Below are positions 47,600 to 57,654 of a stretch of 64,000 nucleotides of DNA, piece by piece. Source of the stretch: Eonycteris spelaea (Eukaryota > Chordata > Mammalia > Chiroptera > Pteropodidae). The DNA lies in assembly GCA_003508835.1 (NCBI GenBank), contig PUFA01000165.1:1889001-1953000 (forward strand), given 5' to 3'. The translations under genes were made by a program, and so were the position numbers. A model generated the notes under the pieces. It ran no database searches. It was given only the letters and a program-made list of their open reading frames with translations, and was not told the DNA's origin. The stretch's first letter is position 1, and each line of letters begins with the position of its first letter.

Positions 47600-49160
47600 T
47601 TTCTTTTAGTTAAACATAAACACATTACTACGTTAAAAAATTATTGAATGGTTGCTTCACATAAGACTTTGCTTCACAATTTAAATATATACTCTTGTAA
47701 CCATGTGATGGAATCATTTTTGAAAATCTTGGTTTTTTATCCATGTTCACCTTTGACCAAGACTCAGTACAAAAAGGCACCTTTAAAAAGCATATTCTAC
47801 TCCAAACTGCACTAAAAGAAATTAATATTTTATTAAAGATGTTGAAAGAAGGCAAGAAGTAGGATTTATATCATCTACAACCCTGGAGAATCACCCAACC
47901 CCACTGTGTACTACTGTTCTTATAAAATGACTTCCAGTGGCTGCCCTGTGCTCCCTATTCTAGAGATAAAATATAAAAGACTGAATTATCTTTGTAGAAC
48001 AGAATAAAAATTATGTAAGATTTAAGTTGAGCTGTGGTGCTATAGCTAGGAGTAGAAATTAGGAAGTGAAATATGGTAGAGAGAAAAGAGGGTTACATTG
48101 TATTCATCTTATATGGCAGGGTGTAAGGAGTAGCCAGTGACCACGAAATGGCAGTTTAAATACATTATTTAAAGGTACAAAGTTCTTAAGAAGGCAAAAA
48201 AATCTATCAAAAATTGGTAGTAAGTGGAGAGATGTAAGTTGGCAAAGTAGTGGAAATGAGGTAGTGTAAACCTCTTATCTTTTATGTTCAATCTTTTATA
48301 TTCAAATTTGATAAATTGAGATATAGTAATTAAGCACATTATTAAGCTTTTGGAGACAATCACTCCAAAGAACTACATAGGAAACAATTATAAGTGATTT
48401 CTTCAGTAAATGAGACTGAAATTATTAAGAAACAAAATGGCCAACTGCTACTGGTTTCATTATAAGCCCTTGGTCCCACTTTATTTATTTAAGTATTTTT
48501 TAAAATTCATTTATTAAAATTTCACAAAAAAAAGTTTATTGGGAAAGTATTTTAACATCAGTTACTTGAGTGAATGTTTTTATACTTTTTTGGTCGTCTT
48601 CTCTTAAAATACTAAACATATATTCATGATAAACCTAGAAGCTGGTAGAGATAAGCAGATTTAATTATAAATGTTAATTAAGCAATAATGGGAAACAATC
48701 TTCAAGGGAAATTGTTCATTATGAAATTTTTTATAGTGTAAATGAACTCATTTAAAAATCTTTAGCTTCAAATGGCCAGTGTAAGGGCTTCATCTGAGAA
48801 TCAGTGTCCTAAATATTCACAGCTAGGTGTATCTCACCTAAAAATAGAGAGCCTCTATTTTAGCAAATGGTATATACCTATCAATGTTGGTTTGTGTAAG
48901 CCTCCCTCTGCTTTTTCTGCCCTTCTCTATGGGCTTTCTAGTCTCTTAGATGGTTTTTGCCTTCACTGCTCATCTGTTCTTATTCTCTTTTTATTTCCTT
49001 ATTGAATTAAACTTTCTCTATTTGCCATCATACAACAGTATCTGAGTATACTTTAAATTATGTGTTACATTAGTGAACAATTTGTTACTTCTTGCCCTCA
49101 AAGCAAAAAGTGGATCAATGTAATGTTGTATTTCTGTTGTTAAAATAATGAATGAAGGCA
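47600..49160. other. Mostly unique AT-rich DNA
   Basis: No confident gene or repeat. At 48770-49010 a GC-richer part ends in ATTGAATTAAACTTTCTCTA, which could be an LTR end with a polyadenylation-like word, but no family was recognised. The 77-codon frame over it is not supported. Confidence 0.45.
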
Positions 49161-49166
49161 AAAAGC

Positions 49167-49231
49167 AAGGGAGGGAGGGAGGAAGAGAGGGGAGGAGAGA
49201 AGGAGGGAAGAAAGTAGTAGGGAGGAGAAGG
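49167..49231. repeat. Polypurine tract (GGGA)n-like
   Basis: Sixty-odd bases are nearly all A and G, including GGGAGGGAGGGAGGAAGAGA, with G runs spaced as in possible quadruplex sequences. Confidence 0.9.
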
Positions 49232-49384
49232 TGATATTAAGATGTAAAGATAAGTGGTAGAAAGAAGAGAATCATCTTTATCTTCATACTTTTTAATTAT
49301 GTAGTCATTGTTTAATTTTTCTCTTCAATGGCCTTGATGGAAAAGAGCTACCACAACTCTGGTTGAAGTGGTCTAAATAGTATT

Positions 49385-49480
49385 CTGTTTTTAATTGACA
49401 AATAAAATTGTAATATATTTCATGTGCATGATGTGATGATTTGATATATGTATACATAGTGAAAAAATTCCCTAGAATAT
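49385..49480 (-). mobile_element. Probable L1 fragment, antisense
   Basis: TTAATTGACAAATAAAATTG, TATATTTCATGTGCATGATG and TGATTTGATATATGTATACA match the antisense 3' untranslated text of L1 ('attgacatataacattgta...gatttgatatatgtatac'). Confidence 0.65.
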
Positions 49481-49839
49481 GGAATTATCACAAGATATTA
49501 AACCATATATTCAAAGACAAGCTATGTTAAGTAGATAAATCCTCATTTTTCAAAGTTGGGGTAATGCGAAAATTCAAATTTGATAAATTAAGAAAGAGCA
49601 TATAAGCAAATTGCTACTAACATCAGGCAGGCTGACCCTATCTTTTGATAAGTTTCTAAAGATACAGCTCCCCTTTCAAGAACATATCTTTAAAGGTACT
49701 CTCAATTGTAGATGGCTTGAACACAGAGCTAGAATCCTAGTGGGATGGTTCTTTAAGAATAGCCTAATCCCTTTTCACAGATGAAGAGTCTGAAATCCAA
49801 GGTTTGCCTATTCTGTTATAGCTCAGCATTAAAAAGAGG

Positions 49840-49935
49840 CAAACTATGAAAAACCAAAATATTCAAAACTTACTGAACTATATACTTAAAAATGGGTGCA
49901 TTTTATTTGATGTAAATTGTATCTCAGAAGAGTTG
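49840..49935 (+). mobile_element. L1 3' end, sense
   Basis: CTGAACTATATACTTAAAAA, TGGGTGCATTTTATTTGATG and TAAATTGTATCTCAGAAGAG are the terminal L1 text ('ctgaattgtacacttaaaaatgggtgcattttattgtatgtaaattatacctcaataaa'). The plus frame 49846-50064 is an artefact of it. Confidence 0.8.
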
Positions 49936-50024
49936 GTTAGAAATCAATGTGCTCACTTTTTTTTTTTTTTACTGACAGTTATATATCTGGCTTTATCAAC
50001 ATGGTTTTATTATCTCTTCATTCA

Positions 50025-50480
50025 ATATGTGTACATTAATTATCTAATATATACTAGGCACTGAGAGTAAATAATGAGCAAAGAGGATATGATGCCTGCC
50101 TGTGTGGAGCTTACAGGCTATTGGGAAAGAGGAATTAACCAAAAAAAAATCACACCAATAAATATATAACTCAACTATGCTGACAGCTGTTATGAAGAGA
50201 GGTACTGTGTGTTCCAGTAGCATGCCATAGGTACTTTCAACCTAGTCACTGAGGTCAGGGACTCTTCCTTATAGAAGGGACCACTGAATTGAGATCTGAA
50301 GACATGTTGAAACTGGGACAGGAGTGGGGCAAGGGAGTGGGGAAACACATATTCCAAACACGGAAAGAACATATTCAAAAGCTCTGTGTTGGCGGAGATG
50401 AGCACATTTAAACATCAGAAAGACACAAGGTAGAAATCCAGAGAGTGAGGGGAAATGTGATATAAAAGCCTTCATGAACC
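50025..50480 (-). mobile_element. L2 LINE 3' fragment, antisense
   Basis: TATATACTAGGCACTGAGAG, GTGTGGAGCTTACAGGCTAT, GAGGTACTGTGTGTTCCAGT, GAGGTCAGGGACTCTTCCTT, GACATGTTGAAACTGGGACA and CAGAAAGACACAAGG follow the reversed L2 3' end over about 450 bp. Minus frames at 50190-50405 and 50269-50508 run in the L2 coding sense but show no intact protein. Confidence 0.8.
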
Positions 50481-51070
50481 CAGTTAAGAAAAAAACTAAG
50501 TTAAGCAAGGTTGTGTTGATATCATAGAATTGTAGATATCAAATAACCCAAAATGCCATTATTTTCATTTGGCATATTTACCTAAAGTAATCAACCAATT
50601 GAGATAATTCATTGAATACCTGTATCAACGATGCCAAAGGAAACAACGAACGAACTGATCTGACAAATTTTGAATAAGTTCCTTTCAATTGTTCTGTGGT
50701 ACACAAGTACTCTGTTAAGGGGGAAATGCCTCACAGCAGTTGTTTGATTGCTTTAACTACTTATTTGAAAAACATTGTTTCTAATTAAAATGGTAAACTT
50801 TAATTGATTGTATTTTTTCCTGTATGAAATACTCATAAACACCAATAACCAGAGTAGCTGTACTTCATTGTACAAATAGTTAAGTCAATGAAGTAGAAAA
50901 AAAAAGTCATATTGTTCTATGGCAGTAATTTTTAGACCAAAATTTTGAATTATAATTTTCACGTGTAAAACAGAGGATCTTATTAAGCAGCCTGTTGGGA
51001 GGCTTTAACTGTTAAGATTCAGAAGCCCCACTCTGGGAAATCAATTCCAGTTGGGAATTTCAAAGCCTGA
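50481..51070. other. Unique AT-rich DNA, possible MER5-like scrap
   Basis: ATCTTATTAAGCAGCCTGTT and AGAAGCCCCACTCTGGGAAA (about 50975-51045) resemble MER5-type text but are too degraded to call. Confidence 0.4.
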
Positions 51071-51071
51071 A

Positions 51072-51260
51072 GACAGTAATTCCCAGTGGTTAAGAATCTG
51101 TGTTCTGGAAAATCAAAGATCTGGTTTTATGTCCATACTACCCTCTAGCTCTGTGACCTTTGACAATATATATAATCTTTAATTTTCTAACCTGGGTGTT
51201 GAGGACAATAATAATAATACCATCACGGTTCGCTTAAAAAGACAAAGGGAGATGACATTA
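51072..51260 (+). repeat. MIR SINE, sense
   Basis: CCCAGTGGTTAAGAATCTGT, CTGGTTTTATGTCCATACTA, CTAGCTCTGTGACCTTTGAC, TAATTTTCTAACCTGGGTGT and GGACAATAATAATAATACCA follow the MIR from head to the middle, with good conservation of the 5' 'agtggttaagag' start. Confidence 0.9.
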
Positions 51261-52380
51261 AGTAAATTGTCTAAAGCAAAAATTGACACTCAAATCTTAA
51301 CCATAATTACAAGATAATATTAAGTAGCTCTTCATAGCTAACAAAGTCTACAACATCAGGCTCCTTGGCATTATCTAATGAAACAGTCAATTCAATAGCA
51401 AGTGAAGTTGCAATCTGCGTAGATTTGATGTCAGGAGTCACAATGAGACATCTGTGCTATTGGTTGTGATCATCAACTATCTGGGTCAGAATTCATGGTG
51501 GCAAAAAATCCCATCTCTTCTAGGATGTGGGTATTGCCTTACACAGTTTTCTGAAAGCTGGCAGGCTCTCCAGACAGGTGGGAATGTACTGTTCTAATCT
51601 GTTATAAGACTCTTTTAACAAAGTTGGGTGCATGTCTTCTATTTTTCCACACTAGAATGAATGCCTTTCTAACAAGATGTTTTATTTTTGTGGTAATTTA
51701 ATCATTAAATGTTATTCTATAGGAATTATAAAAAGGCAATTGTTCTTCAGAAACTTGAAATCAAGGATTCTCTTTTGTGTTGCCCCTGCTTCCTTTTTTT
51801 GTTGTGACCTTGGGATTAGATATTTAGCTATTCTATATTTTAACTTTTTGTGCAAAGTGAGAAAAATGCCACTTTTATGAGCAGGCTGTAAATTCTTAAA
51901 ATGCGTAAAGCATGCTTTAGATCCTTTCATCTGAGAAAATTAAAGTAAATGAAAATATTTCATTATTAATAATCTAATTCTCTTTGAATCTTTGATTAAG
52001 ACCATTTTAACATGTGAGATTTTCAAAATTGGGTCATATTCTATATAAATTTTTGACGGAAACTATATACACAGATAGATAAACTTGAGTTAAGACCAGT
52101 CCTTCCAAGAAGATCTAAAATGGACAAAATGCATCTTGAATTAGGTATAAAGTAGCAGATTCAGGTATAGCCTGACCTCAAAACTAGTGGCATATTACTT
52201 CTTTAAGTATTTTATTTTCATTGGTGGTAAGATAACTATTTTCACAATTTAAAAATTTTTCAATAATGTAAAACATCACACACTTTGATTTTTTTAAAAT
52301 GTAAGTTGAAGGTATGTCAATGTATCATTGTGCACTTGGTGGAAATGGTACACTTAGAAAAAGAATGTCATTTGGATTGG
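51261..52380. other. Unique AT-rich DNA
   Basis: Nothing recognisable. Opposed frames at 51677-51880 and 51712-51930 mirror each other. Confidence 0.45.
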
Positions 52381-52385
52381 TGAAG

Positions 52386-52440
52386 TTTTTTTTGTTTTGT
52401 TTTGTTATTTTTGTTTTTGTTTTTTGTTTTTGTTTTTTTG
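52386..52440. repeat. (TTTTG)n-like simple repeat
   Basis: A T-rich array contains repeated TTTTG/TTTTTG units, with no SINE body recognisable on the complementary strand. Confidence 0.9.
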
Positions 52441-52739
52441 CTGGGAGAGTTTTCAATTGCTCGCTACAGTGATATACTGTGAAGTATTTCTCACCACTAC
52501 ACTCCTCTTCATTAAGTTCTGTTAATGCTTTCAAAAGTACGGTGATTTGACAAAAGTGAAAATTTTCAGAAAATCTTAATGAATATTGACATTTCAGTTG
52601 GACCTCATTTTATTAGTTTAAACTTTCTTAACATCTTTCCATTAAATGTATAAATATATTAAAATATAAGACACATTCCAAAAGAAGGGGTTGAAAGTGT
52701 TAAAAAGAAAGTGTCAAATACGTTATAAAGTTCTACCAT

Positions 52740-53000
52740 TGAACTCTGCATTACCCTTCCCCTTTCATATTTTCCAGTTAACATGCATGCAGCTGCTCAT
52801 GCCATGTAATCAACTGATTGTTACACAAGCATTTTCTAAAGCTATGACAATCTCAGATTTATGAGGTCAAAAAGTGCAGACTTAATCCATTCAATAGCTG
52901 CAATTTATCGTCTGATTATAATTGTATACACAAACATAGTAATGATTTAGATGACATAGTGTAAAGATGAAATCCGTTTATTTTAAAAGGGTTTCTAACC
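52740..53000. promoter_or_regulatory. Candidate conserved noncoding element
   Basis: This is a non-repetitive block of intermediate GC with homeodomain/bHLH-like words: ATGCATGCAGCTGCTCATG near 52783, CAATTTATCGTCTGATTATA near 52901 and ATAATTGTATACACAAACAT. It has the texture of developmental conserved noncoding sequence, but that is only an impression without an alignment. Confidence 0.3.
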
Positions 53001-54394
53001 TTTAAAATATGTTGCCATGAACACCTTTTGATGTCCGCTTTTAACAACACAATTATTATTGTTTTATTGATCAGGGTTTTATTACAGGATTTGACACTTA
53101 TATTTCATGCTAATCGAAAAAGATATAATTTTTCTGCACGATTTTAACAAGAATATGACTGTAATTAATTATATCACTATTATGTTTTCAGTGTCTAGAA
53201 AGAAGTGCTTAATTTATCACACATGTCTTTTACAGCATATGGAAACCTCTTTTAAAAAAGACAGGGTTCACGCTCCTTCCAGAGATGATAGGATATGACA
53301 TAGGCACTATATTTATAGATTTCTGCTGCCATGCTGACCTGGTTTTATAGTGACAGCTCTTCTGGACTGAGATCGTACATTAGCAACTTAGATAGCTAGG
53401 GTGGCACCAATATTACCATTGTTTGGTCTTATAACACTAATTAGTGGTCATTCCACAATGCTTTCACAGATCAAGGAAACAACCTGCAGACAAGGCAAAT
53501 GTGGTGGGTTCAATAACACAGCAGTACATATATCAGATGTGTTTTTTCCAATTTGAAATTTTTAACAAATGACTAAATGTTGTTGCCTACATGCTTGGTT
53601 ATTTTGTTCATTTAATTCTTACTGTTATACACAGTGGCAATAAGCTTGATACACAACCTACAACACATACACACACATATGTATGTGTGTAATGTTTATA
53701 TTGATCTTTAGTTGATTGTTAATTATCTTATTACTTCTCTAAAATATTGTGGCTCTACTATTTAAGAGAACTATAACCCTTCTGTATATCAGTATAATTT
53801 ATGTTTCAAATGAAAATTTTAAAATAATTTGTATTGCATTTGAATAAAGGCAAACTTTTTCTTGTTCAGTTTTCATATGTTGTTCAATAACAATCTTATT
53901 AAATCACATAAATTTACATTTCACTTTCTGTACCTGTATATATGATTTTTCATTATAAATTCTTATACTGTATCTGTACCATTACACAGTTTCTATTATA
54001 TTAATCCATAATTTCTAATTAATACATATGATTTGACATGTCTAATGTTCAGACATGTGGTTTTATGTTTTCTAAAAATTCTTTTATATCATAAGGTTTG
54101 ATCTATCTATATATTTCCCTAAATTTTCAGTATGATGCTAATCATTTGAATCTCTTAGAAGACATTTGATTTAAGAACCTAAATGGGAAGGCATTAAATA
54201 TTTAGAAGAACTTATAAATATGAAATTCTATACTGAACATTATGTAGAATGGAAAAAAAACTACATGATATATTATAAGATGGCAAATGAAGTAAAATCA
54301 ATAGTTGAATTGGTAGCACGCTCGGCTGTAATTAAACAGTCATGCTCACTTACTTTTCCACCATACTGTTTTAAATAGTACAATCACAATGGAA
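53001..54394. other. Unique AT-rich DNA
   Basis: No gene is recognised. A short inverted repeat, ACACATAC (53663-53670) with GTATGTGT (53681-53688), sits in CA/TG microsatellite text. The part 53300-53560 is non-repetitive and of mixed composition. Confidence 0.45.
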
Positions 54395-54500
54395 AAACTA
54401 GGCTGAGTTGTTCTTCCCTCTTTGAAAGAAATGAATCAATGTTATTATAATCAATATATCTTTTTCTTTCATAGAATGGAGAGGGAAGAACATCATAGTT
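54395..54500. repeat. Long imperfect hairpin
   Basis: GTTCTTCCCTC (54410-54420) pairs exactly with GAGGGAAGAAC (54481-54491). TTGAAAGAAA (54422-54431) pairs with TTTCTTTCA (54463-54471), leaving an eight- to nine-base bulge on the right arm. AACTA near 54397 can pair with TAGTT near 54497. The loop is about 30 bases. It could be a decayed foldback transposon or a precursor-like hairpin. No family is recognised. Confidence 0.6.
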
Positions 54501-54804
54501 AAAATTAGCATTTCCTAGTAATTCAGATTTGAAAAGACTATTTATAACTGTTCTTGCCACATTATCTTAACAATACTCAAAGATTTAAAATTTTTGCCCT
54601 ATATTATTAACAGTTCCTAATCTGAGCATTTTCATCACCAAAACCATAGTTTTCGTGTTGATCTGGGTTTACTTGAAATTTTAGATCTACAAAAAAAATT
54701 GTTTTCCATTTCATCATTAATCTTCTAGTTTTGATACTGCTCTGTTGTTTAGTGTACTTTTAAGTCCTTAGTAATAAATACACTGCTGAAGTTTGTGAAA
54801 TGTT

Positions 54805-55560
54805 GATTTATGGTTTCATTCATTCAATAGTATTTTCTGAGCATCCACTATATTCTTGGCACTATTCTAAGCCCTTGCAACACATCAGTGAACAAAACAC
54901 ACAAAGACAAAGATTCCTGTTCATTTATAGTTTATATTTTAGATTGTGAAAGATGGGTAATTAACATATTAATAAGTTATTAATTAACAAGTAAATGTGT
55001 AAATTACATAGTAGGTAGAAAGTGAAAGTGGTGTGGGAAAAGAAGAGGGAAAAAGGACGAAGACGAAAAATGGCCACGAGTTGAAATTTTAAATAGTGTA
55101 GTCTGGGTAAATCTTATTAAGAAGGTGTCACCTGAAGGAAGATTCCAAGGAGGTGAGGGAGGGAACCATTTGGTATCTGATGTTCCAAGCAGACGAAATA
55201 GCCAGTGCTCAGAAAATGTGGGAACAGTTATGTTGTACAGGAGGGTCAGCAGGTTCAGAGCCAGGAGCACAGGTGAAAGTTGGGGGTGGGAGAGAGAGTG
55301 GTAAGAGCTGTGGGGCAGGTGAAAGACTTAAGGACACAAACCAACACAAGGTAACTTTCTACTTTGAGTAGGGTGGCAGGTGGTGGCAGGGTGCTGATTA
55401 GAAAGGGGCTTAAGCTCATCTAACTCACATTTTAAGTAGATCATTTACAGAGGGCGCTATCATCAGAGGAGGCTGCCAAACGATATGCATGGAGCAGGGA
55501 GATGACAGCAGGAATCCAGTAAAGGAGGAGACTCAAACCAGGGTATAGCAATAGCAGTGC
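54805..55560 (-). mobile_element. L2 LINE 3' fragment, antisense, long
   Basis: TTCATTCATTCAATAGTATT, TGAGCATCCACTATATTCTT, GGCACTATTCTAAGCCCTTG, ATCAGTGAACAAAACACACA, then GAAGGTGTCACCTGAAGGAA, GGAGGTGAGGGAGGGAACCA and CCAGTGCTCAGAAAATGTGG follow the reversed L2 3' end for about 500 bp. It continues less clearly to about 55560. It is the longest L2 piece of the window. Frames 55004-55270 (minus) and 55153-55371 (plus) are remnants or shadows. Confidence 0.85.
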
Positions 55561-55935
55561 GATGGAAACACAACAGGTACTTACTTTGATACTATTCCTA
55601 ATCGTTTACACAATTCTTATGCTTTTCTTAGGTAAAACTAGTTGGAAATTGAAAAGTAGGGTAACACTTCTATTGTCCGATTAAAATCAAATTCTAAGAA
55701 AGAACTTTCTTTTAAGCATAATTTTCACAAAATTATTGAGGATTCCTTTTCTCCTCCCTTCTAGCCGAAATAATCGTTTTCATATTATTTTTGCTTTATT
55801 ATTGGCAAATTATACTATGTAATATATAGTATTATTTATTAAATATTTTCTTACCATCTTTGAACTTCCATGTTCTTTTGAGAACTGTGATTATTTAAAC
55901 AGATCTGTGGGCCACCAATTGTCTTCATAACCACT
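55561..55935. other. Unique AT-rich DNA
   Basis: Nothing recognisable. Confidence 0.45.
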
Positions 55936-55937
55936 CA

Positions 55938-56040
55938 TTCTTTCCTTCATCAAGTATTTTGAACATATACTACAGTCTAAGCACTGTGTTTGGCAGTTAG
56001 GTGGTAACGCGCAGTTAGGTGGTAACGCGCTTGATTGTAA
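55938..56040 (-). mobile_element. L2 3' scrap with an 18-bp tandem duplication
   Basis: TTCCTTCATCAAGTATTTTG, ATACTACAGTCTAAGCACTG and TGTTTGGCAG resemble the antisense L2 end. Immediately after, GCAGTTAGGTGGTAACGC occurs twice in perfect tandem (55993-56010 and 56011-56028). Confidence 0.6.
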
Positions 56041-57540
56041 ACATAAATACTTCCATTTCTTTACAAAGTATTTTTATCCTGGTTCACCCAAGATGATTTC
56101 TCAGATCTCTATTTGTAACATGAGTCCTTGCAATTCCATACACAAAACATTTCTTAAAAGTTTACATTTTGAAACAAGTTGTAACAGAAAACAAAGAGAG
56201 TTCTTTTTCTTAGAGCCTACAACAAGTAGAGAGACACACAGATCTCATTAAGCAAAGCAGAAAGGATAAATGCCAAGGTTGAGCCAGGAACATAGTCTTG
56301 AGCAGCTTGTAAAAATGAACGTGACTTAAGGAAGCAAAGAGGAGAGGAAGATAACTGTTTCCTTCCCACTCCCACCAGACCGGCATGGCGATAGGAATTT
56401 GCTGAATCACACATACCTCCCCTTTTCTACGTTGTGACCATTTTTGCTCTGTTAGGTTTGGACTATGGGGAATAGCTTCTTTATAGGTAGAACCAAATAC
56501 ATCAGTTCTCCTATAATGCAATGTAGGTGTTCTTAAAAATCATATATTATGCAAATTCACACAATAAAGACCACAAGGTTTTTAGGGAAAGGGGTGAGGG
56601 TGAGACACTCAAAAAACAGTAACACATTTAAAAAAAAAAACAAACTAATAAAAGCAGTGGTGTAGTTTTACATGTTTAAGAAATATATAAGTATGACTAT
56701 AAACAGGGTACTTTACAATGGCAAAAAATTAGTTTGCTCATTGAGGGGTGTCAGAAGGGTAGCAGCGTGTGATTTTTGTGAATTGTGGAAAGAGGGTTAT
56801 CTGGAATTGGTTGGAATGCTTTAATACCAGATGTGAATAAGTATGGTGCTTAACATATGTGGTAAATTGAAATAGATGTTTGAGGTGTGTTTGTGTATAC
56901 ATTTTGTATATATCTTATATGACTTGGTTTAGCTAGATGTACTTTCTGCATTTACCTAGTGTTTCTGGAAGGCAAAATCATACATATGCAAATGCAAAAT
57001 TCACGTTTTGTTCAAATTATTCTCCAGTATGTCATTCATGTTGTAACAAATCACGTTTTCAAAACAAGTATTATAGCAGAACTGCTGTGGTTTGAATTGG
57101 TTTTGAATTTAAGATTTAAACAAGCCTTACCCAGACAATTGGTTTTTAAAAGGCTTGAATAAACCCCTTCAGAGCTGATGCAGTCTCACTAGCAGGATTA
57201 TTTGAGAGATGGTACCTTTGATTGATTAGAAAATAGGGCCGCTCTCTCTAGGGGTGCTGCCTATGGATGGCTGTTCTACTTTCCTTCTCAGCCAGGCTGA
57301 TATTATGCTAAACTAAGGTGAATTTTAAAGGGTTAACAAGCGAAAATTTCACCAATTGCTTTGCCAGAGGTTTAATGTCAATATTCTGTTTCTTTTCTAT
57401 GGCTATAGATGTTTGTTATAATGGCTTATAAAACAATTCATTCTGCAAAATTTTAATGGCTCCAAAACATTATTGTTAAAAAGTCCTAACCTATTTACTG
57501 TTATTTCATCTTCAGCTGACAAAGGAGAATCCCATTAAAA
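56041..57540. other. Unique DNA; possible noncoding element near 57165-57400
   Basis: A 103-codon minus frame (56210-56521) has no domain or homologue I recognise. The part 57165-57400 is non-repetitive with intermediate GC and could be conserved. No gene is seen. Confidence 0.4.
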
Positions 57541-57544
57541 AAAA

Positions 57545-57652
57545 AAAAGTTTATATAGGACACAAAAAGCAAATCCATAAAGAAAAAATGATCATTGGGA
57601 TTTGATCAAAAATAAAAAAAAATATCTGCTCATCAAAAGATAGTTTAGTTAA
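57545..57652 (+). mobile_element. L1 ORF2 3'-part scrap, sense
   Basis: GGACACAAAAAGCAAATCCA, TGATCATTGGGATTTGATCA and CTGCTCATCAAAAGATAG match the late ORF2 'caccaaaagcacaggcaac...ttggatttcatcaaaat...catcaaaggac' text. This block belongs downstream of the reverse transcriptase region yet lies before it here. Confidence 0.65.
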
Positions 57653-57654
57653 AA

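Noticed and set aside
54300..54345. tRNA-like fragment (GGTAGCACGCTCGGC)
   Set aside because: No acceptor, anticodon or T-arm complementarity follows; only a chance word.
56210..56521. 103-codon minus-strand frame
   Set aside because: A second frame opens over the same DNA, and I see no domain, signal peptide or splice sites. A length near 100 codons is expected by chance in 64 kb.
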